Part shown: piece by piece, positions 15,470-23,133 of the stretch | Numbering within the stretch: the stretch's first letter is position 1 | Layout of the letters: each line of letters begins with the position of its first letter | Assembly (NCBI RefSeq): GCF_022288725.1 | Contig: NZ_JAKNTA010000012.1 | Location: 16,308 to 48,834 of the forward strand | Reading direction: 5' to 3' | DNA from: Kitasatospora sp. A2-31 | GTDB lineage: Bacteria > Actinomycetota > Actinomycetes > Streptomycetales > Streptomycetaceae | Length of the DNA stretch: 32,527 nucleotides | Program-made: the position numbers and the translations under genes | Notes under the pieces: model-generated | Told to the model about the DNA's origin: nothing | The model's input: the letters and a program-made list of their open reading frames with translations, nothing else | The model's database searches: none

Positions 15470-15700
15470 ATGAACGAGGACGGCACTGAGCAGTGCTGGT
15501 GTCCGAACGACGCGGACGGGGCGGGTGCGTGGACGGTCGAGGAGGAGGACGGACCCGGCCACCGGGCCAGGTGGCGCGTGGGCCCGGACGGGCACGGCTT
15601 CCCCGGTCACAGCCCGTACGCCGACCCCGAGCCGGGCGAGACCCGCGCCCGCGCCGGGGACGGTGCCGCGATCACCTGCCCGCGGCCGGACCGGTGCTGA
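15470..15700 (+). CDS. Small hydrophilic protein, unknown
   Basis: This is a 76-residue protein with a very good start: aaaggag lies 8 bases before the ATG at 15470. It is rich in Gly, Asp, Glu and Arg, with a CWC motif near the N-terminus and a single Cys as its last residue. I recognise no family. The frame is shared with the end of the Tn3 fragment, so a chance frame cannot be excluded, but the ribosome-binding site argues for real translation. It has no membrane segment or signal peptide. Confidence 0.45.
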   Translation: MNEDGTEQCWCPNDADGAGAWTVEEEDGPGHRARWRVGPDGHGFPGHSPYADPEPGETRARAGDGAAITCPRPDRC

Positions 15701-16053
15701 CGCTGCGGCGGCATGGGCTCATGTCCGGTTGAGGCGCCAGGTGTTCGGGGTCTGCATGGTGCCGTCGGCGGCGCGGGGCGGGTGGGTGGTGAAGCGCCGG
15801 GCGGCGATGCCGGGGCGGCCGGCGTGTCCCACGCGTGGTGGAGGCCGGGGGCGGCGTCGGTGAGCGGGGCGGAGGCGGGGCCGGGTGCCATCGACGGCCT
15901 GGAGGAGCGCGGCACGATGCCCGACCGTGACCTCACAGACACTGCAACTCCTCGCGGGCTACCTGTCGGTCTGTCTGGCCACCCCCTATCGTTCTCCCGG
16001 GAGTCCATGCGGTTGCCCAACAGCGCCTTCTGGCATGTCTCTTTGGGGTATCT
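15701..16053. other. Stretch without recognised gene
   Basis: About 350 bp between the small protein gene and the secreted pseudoprotease gene. The part 15720-15900 is G-rich on the plus strand; its minus strand reads as arginine/proline-rich frames, perhaps the tail of a lost gene ending near 15731, but I recognise nothing. The last 100 bp are less GC-rich and should hold the promoter of the 16054 gene; no boxes are assigned. Confidence 0.4.
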
Positions 16054-18321
16054 GTGCGCAAAAGACGTAGGCTGATACTGCCCTTTGCGGTCTTGTTGGC
16101 GATACCCGCCGGCGTGGTGTCCTCGGTGCCGGCCGCGGGGGATACGGCCGTGCCGCCTTTGGCGGTCGAGGGGTTCGCCTACCCGGGGGCCGCAAAGACC
16201 CTGGCGGATCAGGGGGTGACCGTGAAGTCCGGGGACGGGAACATCCGGATCGTCTCGGACTGCCAATCAGGCGAGAACCTGCTGATGGTGTACAGCCGGA
16301 TCACGGATCCCGCTGGGCCGATCTGCTTCCGGGCGACTGGGCCTTCGGGTTACCTGTCATTGGAGATCCCCAAGGTCTACAGCATCAAGGGGGACGACCA
16401 TACGACCAAGGCCACACTCAGCACGAACGGCACAGTCACGCAGATCGACATCCCCAAGAACCTGTTCCAGCCCGTCGGCGAGGGCGCGTCACCCGAAGGC
16501 TCAGCAGTACTTCTGGAGTTGGTGACCTCCGGAGGGCCCGCCGCCACGCCGGTCACATCGGAATACCCGGCCGTCGGCAAGATCAACGTCGGCTTGGCGG
16601 GCCGGGCCGGCTCCCGGGGCTGCACCGCGACCCTCGTCAATCCGCTATGGGCTCTCACCTCGGCCGGCTGCTTCACCGACAACCCCGCCTCGCTCACCCG
16701 GGGTCGGCCGGCCGCCACGAGCACGTTCACCGTCGGCGGCGCGGCGATCGGCATTGCCGAGGTCGTCCCTCAGGCCGGCCGGGACGCTGCGCTCGTCCGC
16801 CTCGACAGCCTGGTCCCGGGTGTGGCCCCTGTGAAGATCGCGACTGCCGCCCCCGTCCCGGGTGACAGTTTCCGGATTCCTGGCTTCGGACGTACTGCGG
16901 CAGGCTGGGCGCCGACCAACCCGCGCACCGTCTCCCACACCGTCGGCGCCGTTTCCGCCGTAGGCATCGACAGTGCTCCCGCCGCGGGTGACTCCACGCT
17001 GTGCGCGGGGGATGCCGGAGCGCCGCTGCTGCGCACCCGCGGCGGCACCGTCGAGATCGCCGGTGTCGTCTCCCGTTCCTGGCAGGGCGGCTGCCTCGGC
17101 GAGACCCCCGGAGGCACCGGCGCGGTGAGCACCCGCGTCGACGACCTCGGCGACTGGGTCAAGAAGGCGCTCGACCTCGACTGGAACACCTGCATCCAGT
17201 ACCCGGCCGGCACCGGCCGCACGCTGTGCGGCCCGATCCTCACCAAGTACCTCGAACTCGGCGGCCCCGCGACCGTCGGCATCCCGACGACCGACACCAC
17301 GGCCACCCCGGTACAGCCCGGCAAGTACGCCCACTTCGCATCGCCGGGCTCCAACACCGCGAACACCTCCATCTACTGGAGCGCGGCCACCGGTGCCCAC
17401 CTGGTCACGGGCGGCACCCGCAGCGTGTGGGCCGACAACGGCTGGGAGAACGGTTGGCTCGGCTTCCCCATCACCGAGGAATCCCCCAACCTCACCGGCA
17501 CCCGCACCGGCTTCCAGGGCGGATTCGTCGCCACCCACCAGCCCACCGCCGCCGCCAGCGCCCACCACTACGCCCTGGACAACATCGCCGTGACCGCAGG
17601 CGACTTCACCGGCGACGGCCACGCCGACGCGGTCACCATCGACAACGACGGATACCTCTGGCTCCACCCCGCCACCACTGGCACCACCCTCGGCGACCCG
17701 GTGCTGCTGTGGCCCAGCTCCGGCTGGAAGGGCATCACCAAGATCACCGCTGGGGACTTCACCGGCGACGGCAAGACCGACCTCGTTGCAATCTGGGGCG
17801 ACGGCCAACTCCAGGTCTACCCGGGCAACGCCAACGGCACCTTCCAACCCTCCACCGCACTGTGGGGCAAGCCCGACTCCCTGTATCTCTACAAGGACGC
17901 GAAAGAGATCTTCGCCGGGGACTTCACCGGCGACGGCAAGACCGACCTGGGCGTCCTGTGGAACGGCGGCTCGCTGTGGCTCGCCCCCGGCAACAACACC
18001 GGCCGCCTCGACAACGGCCTTGACGCCATCCAGATGTGGCCCGACAACATCTTCCTCAACGCCCGCCAGCTCATCGCCGGCGACCACACCGGCGACGGCA
18101 AGACCGACATGGGCGTCATCTGGTCCAGCGACGGCTTCTGGATGCAACCCGGCGACGGACAAGGACACATCACCAGCGGCGTGAAGATGTGGCCCGACAA
18201 TTCCTGGAGCGGAGCCCGCGACGCCGCCAGCGCCGACTTCGACGCCAACGGCAAACCCGACGTCGTCTCCATCTGGCCCGACGGAACCCTCCACCTCTAC
18301 CCCGACCTCAAACCCCTCTGA
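16054..18321 (+). CDS. Secreted trypsin-fold pseudoprotease with LGFP and FG-GAP repeats
   Basis: This is a 755-residue exported protein. Residues 1-32 form a signal peptide (RKRRR, then LILPFAVLLAIPAGVV, then a small-residue cleavage site). Residues about 170-375 are a trypsin-fold domain, but the catalytic His motif TAAHC reads TSAGC (Gly205) and GDSGGP reads GDAGAP (Ala321); only the Asp (Asp244, RDAALVRL) remains. Two of three triad residues are lost, so proteolysis is not expected. An LGFP-like segment (GIPTTD, WLGFPITEE) follows near 410-480. Four or five FG-GAP/VCBS repeats with the AGDFTGDGKTDL calcium-loop motif fill 500-755, predicting a beta-propeller. Start GTG at 16054; the ribosome-binding site is weak. 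It probably binds an extracellular or wall ligand. Confidence 0.85.
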   Translation: MRKRRRLILPFAVLLAIPAGVVSSVPAAGDTAVPPLAVEGFAYPGAAKTLADQGVTVKSGDGNIRIVSDCQSGENLLMVYSRITDPAGPICFRATGPSGYLSLEIPKVYSIKGDDHTTKATLSTNGTVTQIDIPKNLFQPVGEGASPEGSAVLLELVTSGGPAATPVTSEYPAVGKINVGLAGRAGSRGCTATLVNPLWALTSAGCFTDNPASLTRGRPAATSTFTVGGAAIGIAEVVPQAGRDAALVRLDSLVPGVAPVKIATAAPVPGDSFRIPGFGRTAAGWAPTNPRTVSHTVGAVSAVGIDSAPAAGDSTLCAGDAGAPLLRTRGGTVEIAGVVSRSWQGGCLGETPGGTGAVSTRVDDLGDWVKKALDLDWNTCIQYPAGTGRTLCGPILTKYLELGGPATVGIPTTDTTATPVQPGKYAHFASPGSNTANTSIYWSAATGAHLVTGGTRSVWADNGWENGWLGFPITEESPNLTGTRTGFQGGFVATHQPTAAASAHHYALDNIAVTAGDFTGDGHADAVTIDNDGYLWLHPATTGTTLGDPVLLWPSSGWKGITKITAGDFTGDGKTDLVAIWGDGQLQVYPGNANGTFQPSTALWGKPDSLYLYKDAKEIFAGDFTGDGKTDLGVLWNGGSLWLAPGNNTGRLDNGLDAIQMWPDNIFLNARQLIAGDHTGDGKTDMGVIWSSDGFWMQPGDGQGHITSGVKMWPDNSWSGARDAASADFDANGKPDVVSIWPDGTLHLYPDLKPL

Positions 18322-18620
18322 GCCCAGCAGCGCACCACGCACCAAGGCGCCACCTACGAAGGCCGTCGGCACCTGGTAACCGCCCGAGCCGAGATGCGAA
18401 CTGTGGCCTCCGACCGGCTTCCAGCGGCCGGAGGCCCGCCTAAGCCGCGGGGCCAGATCTTCCAGATTCGACGGATCCGTGTGCGGAACCGCCCCCCTTC
18501 CTTTGCCCTGCATCCAACACCGCAGTCTGCTCCGGCAGGCAAGCCGGAACAGGGTGCACCGACATCCACGCCACCGGCCAGCAGTCCGGGGGCCCCACAG
18601 GACATGATTCCCGTTCTTCG
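18322..18620. other. Stretch without recognised gene
   Basis: Some 300 bp downstream of the pseudoprotease gene. Open frames exist on both strands but have arginine/proline-rich, random-looking products. No clear terminator hairpin, repeat or promoter was seen. Confidence 0.4.
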
Positions 18621-19209
18621 ATGAGGATCACGAGAAGCAGGAGGGCCGCTTGGAGGCGGTTCGCCGCCGGCCTGGCGGCCGGCAGTGTGCTGACCGGGCT
18701 GTTGGCGGCCCCGACGGCAGCTGAGACGGCGCCTCCGACAGGCCCGGTCGCCGACCGGGTTGGCCGCGGTCGCGGTGTGGATGAGCGGCGGTCCGGCGGT
18801 GCGCCGGGCCGCCGAGCTCGCGCTCACGAGTTCGGATGCCGATGTCCACGCATTCGTGGCCGGCGGCCGGGCGGCAGCGGCCGACCAGGACCTGCGGGCC
18901 AAGGTCGAGGAGGTGGTCGCCGTTTCGGGCCCCGGGGTCCGGGAGGTCACCGCCGGCAAGGTCATCGACGGCCTCGCCCTGCCCGACCACGAACCGGCCC
19001 CTGCCGAGACCGCCACCGTCTACCAGCGCATCGTGACCGCCTTCAACGATCATCCCGGGCAGGTCTTCCGGGTTCGCGACCTACACGAACTCCTCGGCCT
19101 GCCCACCGACGAGCCCTCGATCAACGTCACCCGCTCCCGCCTGGGACGACTCGTTCGTCAGGGACTCCTTGCCCACCCCGGACGCGGCCGCTATCAGAAA
19201 CCGACTTAA
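18621..19209 (+). pseudogene. Frameshifted ALF-repeat secreted protein fused to a winged-helix tail
   Basis: The ATG at 18621 opens a clear signal peptide (RITRSRRAAWRRF, AAGLAAGSVLTGLLAAPTA). After about 18745 the homology continues in the next frame as TGLAAVAVWMSGGPAVRRAA, then LALTSSDADVHAFV and DQDLRAKVEEVVAVSGPGV, which are ALF-type helical repeats found in exported Streptomyces proteins. A frameshift therefore separates export signal and repeats. From about 18990 the sequence changes to a winged-helix-like tail (VYQRIVTAFNDHPGQVF, RVRDLHELLGLP, SRLGRLVRQGLLAHPGRGRY). That tail resembles the C-terminus of IS-associated coiled-coil/winged-helix proteins, including the one at 31598-32086. 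It looks like a fusion of two decayed genes. Translation from an internal start at 18760 cannot be excluded. Confidence 0.55.
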
Positions 19210-19466
19210 CGTCCTCCGAAAGGTGCAGCTCGGTTGGGATGAGTAGCGGCGGCTGACGCAGGAGCCGGCCGTCGAAGCGGCGGGTGCCAAACCGCCCACA
19301 TCATCCATACTGGAAGAGAGAGCAGGCGACGCGCCCGTGCGGCGGGCAACCGGCGCACTGCGTCGTCAATCGGACCCCTGCGCCCTCCGAGGCCCGGGCC
19401 CATCGAGTCAAGACTGGTAGGGCTCACTAACAGTGATGTGGCCACGTTCACGAGGGAATTCGATCA

Positions 19467-19841
19467 ATGACTGACGTCTTCTTCACCGATCCTCAGAATC
19501 CCATCGTTCCGAGCTCGGCGATCCTCAGTGAATCCGATTCTTTCCAGGTCCAGTGGAGTGCGGTCAACCGTAGCGATGTAGACGTCGAGGCTTTTACGGA
19601 CCGACTCGTGATCACGAGCATTCCGGAGGGTTGCCCCGGCAGTGACGACGCGGATCACCCCGTGGTCTTCGACGAGACCTTCGACGAGCCGGCGCTGGCC
19701 CCGGGCGATACCGGTCCGCTACAGAAGCCGACCGTGGGCCCCTTCGTCGCAGGTTCCTACCGGTTGTCGGTGACACTCGCAGACGACACTGGCGCCGGCG
19801 ACGAAACGTTCAACTGCATCACCATCGACCCCGCGAACTGA
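19467..19841 (+). CDS. Small CARDB-like beta-sandwich protein
   Basis: This is a 124-residue acidic protein without signal peptide. Its layout fits one CARDB/Ig-like sandwich: a strand SFQVQWSAVNRSDVDVEAFT, then PALAPGDTGPLQKPTVGPF, then VAGSYRLSVTLADDTGAGDE. These correspond to the N.G......F.V, LAPG and AGxYTLxVxVDxxxxVxE landmarks of CARDB domains. The ATG at 19467 has gaggga 10 bases upstream. Codon use is less GC-saturated than neighbours (gat, aat, gtt, tct), suggesting recent acquisition. It precedes the giant-protein operon by about 420 bp on the same strand; a shared function is possible, since those proteins are also beta-rich and lack signal peptides. CARDB modules usually bind other proteins or polysaccharides. 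Confidence 0.6.
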   Translation: MTDVFFTDPQNPIVPSSAILSESDSFQVQWSAVNRSDVDVEAFTDRLVITSIPEGCPGSDDADHPVVFDETFDEPALAPGDTGPLQKPTVGPFVAGSYRLSVTLADDTGAGDETFNCITIDPAN

Positions 19842-19964
19842 AGAGGTCCCGATAGTCGGAGACCACACTCCTCCCGGGGCTCGGTCAGCGCTACCGCGGT
19901 GCCGGACGTCGCGCCGGTTGGGCGGGACTGTGGCGCGCGAAGTGCGCTCTTCCCGGGTCGGCGG

Positions 19965-20288
19965 ATGGGGGCTGACGGGGTGGTGGTGTCGTTGCGGACA
20001 CGTTGCCCGGATTACGGACACGTACTCATTGGTGGCCTCCTCGCCGGACTGGTCGTCAACGTCGTCTGGCTCTTCGCCAGCTGCAAGGACGCGAGGTCGA
20101 CCCCGACTCCGCGGGGGCCAAGCATCGACCTGAGGCGCACCGACGACGGCGACGGCGTAGTCCCCCTGGAGGCCGCCCGGCGGCGGGCGGTCCCTGTACG
20201 TAGGATCCCGTCGACGGGTAGCATCGAAATGAGGGAATCATCCTCCGGACGGGGGTGGACCCTATGGCCTCCTTCTCACGAAACGTAG
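19965..20288 (+). CDS. Possible small single-span membrane protein
   Basis: This is a candidate 107-residue frame whose middle has GC-rich third positions and a single hydrophobic span (HVLIGGLLAGLVVNVVWLFA), followed by a basic/acidic tail. Its end overlaps the start of the 952-residue gene by about 25 bp. The ribosome-binding site is poor, and an alternative start is one of three consecutive GTG codons at 19980-19986. It may instead be a chance frame in the leader of the operon or a remnant. No family recognised. Confidence 0.3.
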   Translation: MGADGVVVSLRTRCPDYGHVLIGGLLAGLVVNVVWLFASCKDARSTPTPRGPSIDLRRTDDGDGVVPLEAARRRAVPVRRIPSTGSIEMRESSSGRGWTLWPPSHET

Positions 20289-23122
20289 TGCGGTCGCAGG
20301 ATCTGTTGGCCGTCCGATTCGAGCTACTCAATCTCGCATTGCAGACCGACGGACCATCGGTGGGCTGGCTCGTGCGAGAGCAGGCCGGTCAGGACGCCTT
20401 CGTCATCGTCCACTTCCCGCCGCAGCACGCCGCCGAGCCGGTGCTCCCAGGCAGCGCGGCGCTGTCCGTGCCGCAGCTCGGGCAACTGTCCGGTCCCAGC
20501 AGGCTCGTCTTCCGGCTGCCGCCGGGAACCGACCGGCTCCCGTTCACGCTGGAGGCACTGCTCGACTGGGGGGCCCTGGAACCCAGCCTGCCTCGCGCGG
20601 CCCGGCAGCCGAGAGGTGCCGTCGCCGCCGACCCAGATGCCGCCGGCCGCAGTGGCGCCGCCCCGCAGGCGACCGAGACCGCGCTGGAGCTCCCCTACCA
20701 CCTAGTGCTCTCGCCCCATCCCGGCGGTGGCTGGGCCCACGACATCGAGCCGGTCACCCACGCGGGGCGCACCGAGTTGTGGCACACCCGCCTGGGGGTG
20801 CGGGCGCTCGACGCCGACGGCCGTCCGGTCGTCGACGAGGAGCTGGTGGAGGACCGTTATGTGCGGGCGGTGTCTTCGCCGGGCGCGGCCGGCACGCTAC
20901 CGGATTTGGCGGCCGCCCTGCGGCCGACGCCCGCCCAGCGCCAGACCATCGTCGCGCTCTCGGCGGCCGCTCCCGTCGAGGTCGACCAGCTGATGCTCTC
21001 CGCGCGGGGCGGCTGGCTGCGGGCGCACGGGCACTGGCCGGACCACCCCTCACTCAGCGCGTGGCACCACGTGACGACCCTGGGAAGGGACCAGTTCGCG
21101 CGCATCACGCAGGAGGGTGTGCTCTTCCCGTTCAAACACCGCGCCGCCTGGATCGACGTCACCGACCGCACGATTGACGAGAACACCGGCCGACCGGTGG
21201 CGGTCCTGCGGGAGTACCAGTTCCTCCTGGTCCGCGAACCGGTGAAGCACTACGCCGATGACGACTACGAGCACCACGGCAGGGAGATGCCGTTCACGGA
21301 CGTGCGCATCGCAACCCTGTTCACCCCGGCGAGCCCGCGGGTGCTTCCCGACATCGACCGGCGCAGCGACTCCCCCGACAGCGCGGACCCGCCCTTCTGG
21401 ATCATGAATGCCACATCGCCGGGGACTGTCCCGTTCCACCTTATCGGGACCGACCGGGCGGGCACCGACACCGACTTCCACGCAGCCCTGGTCTTCGTCC
21501 CCCTCGACCTCGCCGACGACCCCGGCATCCTGGCCGAGATCCGGGCCCGCTACCGCCGCGGTGACCCCACGGACCCGTCCGTACAGCGACGCGTCGACGT
21601 CGGGGGCGCGCCGGTGGCGTTCGCGCCACCGGTCGACCGGGTCCGGCCCGGCGATACCACCCTGACCACCGACGCACTGACCTTCGACGTGGTCATCGGC
21701 CACGGCCCGTTGCCGTTCCTGCCGGTGCTCGAATCGGCGCAGGTGCGATTCCCGGCGGTCGACCGGCTGCTGGGCACCGCCAATCCGGCGACCGTCGTGC
21801 CGTCGCCGACGTACCTGGCAGACACCGACGGCAACCCCGCCCACCTGTTCGCCGAACTCACGGCGCCGCTGGAGGTGAAGCTGCCCGCCGAGCGCGGCGC
21901 GGTGCTGGCGAGGCCGAACATGGCCGTAAAGGGCCTGTCGTCGACACTCGGGCCGGTCGCCGGGGATCTGGACGCACTCACGGCAGGGCGATTCGATCCC
22001 GCCGTGTTCTTCGCCGACACTGCGAAACTCATGGGCGCCGTACCGCTGGCCCAGCTGATCTCCGGCGTCTTCGAGCCACGGCAGTTCCCGCAGATGTTCA
22101 GCCGCACCACCGCCATGTCGGTGGTGACGACGCTGGACTGGGAGCCGAAGGTGGAGAGTACGAGCGCGCTGCTGCACGCGTCGGACAGCGGCGCACCCAT
22201 CTCCCTGTCGCTGCGTGCCCGGATCGAGCAGTCACCGGGGTCGGAGCCCGACCCGCCCCGGACGTCGGTGCGCACGACGCTACGCGACTTCACCGTCGGC
22301 TTCGCAGGCGTCCTGGAGGTCCGTTTCGACGCCCTGACCTTCCGGTCGGAGAATGGCGCCAAGCCCAGCGTCAGCGTGGAGCTGCCGGACCACGCCGTGC
22401 GCCTGTTCTCGGACCTCTCCTTCTTCTCCGCCCTGGCGGACCTCATCGGCGGCAGCGGCTTGGCCCACGCACCCACCGTCGACGTGAGCCCCGCGGGCGT
22501 CCGAGCCTCCTACTCCCTGCCGCTGCCACCCGTTCCTCTCGGCGTCTTCCTGCTGGAGAACGTGAGACTGGGCATCAGCCTGAACCTCCCCTTCCTCGAC
22601 GACCGGCCGAGCCTGCGCTTCGCCTTCGGCGAGCGCAACGACGAGTTCCTGGTCACCGTCGAAGGCCTGGGCGGCGGAGGCTTCTTCGCCCTGGCCCTGG
22701 GGCTGGACGGCATCGAGACCGTAGAGGCCAGCCTGGAGGTCGGTGCAGCCGTCGGCCTGGATTTCGGGGTAGCCAGCGGCAACGTCGCCCTGATGGTCGG
22801 TGTCTACGCCCGCTACGACGCTCTGCCGGTCGGCAGGGCCTCGGTGACGGGTTACCAGCGACAGAGCGGCGAGGTCGAGGTCCTCGGCCTGGTCAGTGCC
22901 TCGATCGACTTCTACCTCGGCCTGACCTACGCGACGCACCCGGACCGGCTGGAGGGCACGGCAACCCTCACGATCAAGGTCGATCTCACCCTGTTCAGCG
23001 AGTCGGTGGAACTCACCGTCCGGCGCGTCCTCGTTGGCGGCGCCGACCCGGCGGGCGACCCGGACTTCGGTGACGTGACCACCGAAGAGGACTGGCGGGC
23101 GTACGCCGACGCCTTCGCATGA
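20264..23122 (+). CDS. Giant beta-rich protein 1 of three-gene operon (952 aa), unknown
   Basis: I do not recognise the family. The ATG at 20264 follows gggggtgg at proper spacing; GTG at 20255 would add three residues. There is no signal peptide or transmembrane helix. The N-terminal half is a mosaic of short beta-strands and loops with segments such as SVGWLVREQAGQDAFVIVHF and AAWIDVTDRTIDENTGRPV. It includes a His/Asp-rich patch KHYADDDYEHHGREMPFTDV near residues 328-347. Residues about 755-930 are long alternating polar/hydrophobic strands (for example FLVTVEGLGGGGFFALALGL, VEASLEVGAAVGLDFGV, VEVLGLVSASIDFYLGLTY). They resemble an extended beta-sheet, barrel or groove. The next gene's ribosome-binding site overlaps this stop, so the two are co-translated. 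No catalytic motif found. Confidence 0.8.
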   Translation: MASFSRNVVRSQDLLAVRFELLNLALQTDGPSVGWLVREQAGQDAFVIVHFPPQHAAEPVLPGSAALSVPQLGQLSGPSRLVFRLPPGTDRLPFTLEALLDWGALEPSLPRAARQPRGAVAADPDAAGRSGAAPQATETALELPYHLVLSPHPGGGWAHDIEPVTHAGRTELWHTRLGVRALDADGRPVVDEELVEDRYVRAVSSPGAAGTLPDLAAALRPTPAQRQTIVALSAAAPVEVDQLMLSARGGWLRAHGHWPDHPSLSAWHHVTTLGRDQFARITQEGVLFPFKHRAAWIDVTDRTIDENTGRPVAVLREYQFLLVREPVKHYADDDYEHHGREMPFTDVRIATLFTPASPRVLPDIDRRSDSPDSADPPFWIMNATSPGTVPFHLIGTDRAGTDTDFHAALVFVPLDLADDPGILAEIRARYRRGDPTDPSVQRRVDVGGAPVAFAPPVDRVRPGDTTLTTDALTFDVVIGHGPLPFLPVLESAQVRFPAVDRLLGTANPATVVPSPTYLADTDGNPAHLFAELTAPLEVKLPAERGAVLARPNMAVKGLSSTLGPVAGDLDALTAGRFDPAVFFADTAKLMGAVPLAQLISGVFEPRQFPQMFSRTTAMSVVTTLDWEPKVESTSALLHASDSGAPISLSLRARIEQSPGSEPDPPRTSVRTTLRDFTVGFAGVLEVRFDALTFRSENGAKPSVSVELPDHAVRLFSDLSFFSALADLIGGSGLAHAPTVDVSPAGVRASYSLPLPPVPLGVFLLENVRLGISLNLPFLDDRPSLRFAFGERNDEFLVTVEGLGGGGFFALALGLDGIETVEASLEVGAAVGLDFGVASGNVALMVGVYARYDALPVGRASVTGYQRQSGEVEVLGLVSASIDFYLGLTYATHPDRLEGTATLTIKVDLTLFSESVELTVRRVLVGGADPAGDPDFGDVTTEEDWRAYADAFA

Positions 23123-23133
23123 GGAGGTACACC

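Noticed and set aside
15885..16070. Small plus-strand frame with a hydrophobic stretch upstream of the pseudoprotease
   Set aside because: No ribosome-binding site; it overlaps the expected promoter and has no conserved features.
16645..18513. A 622-codon minus-strand frame opposite the pseudoprotease gene
   Set aside because: It is a shadow of the FG-GAP repeats; no start signal, no recognisable fold.
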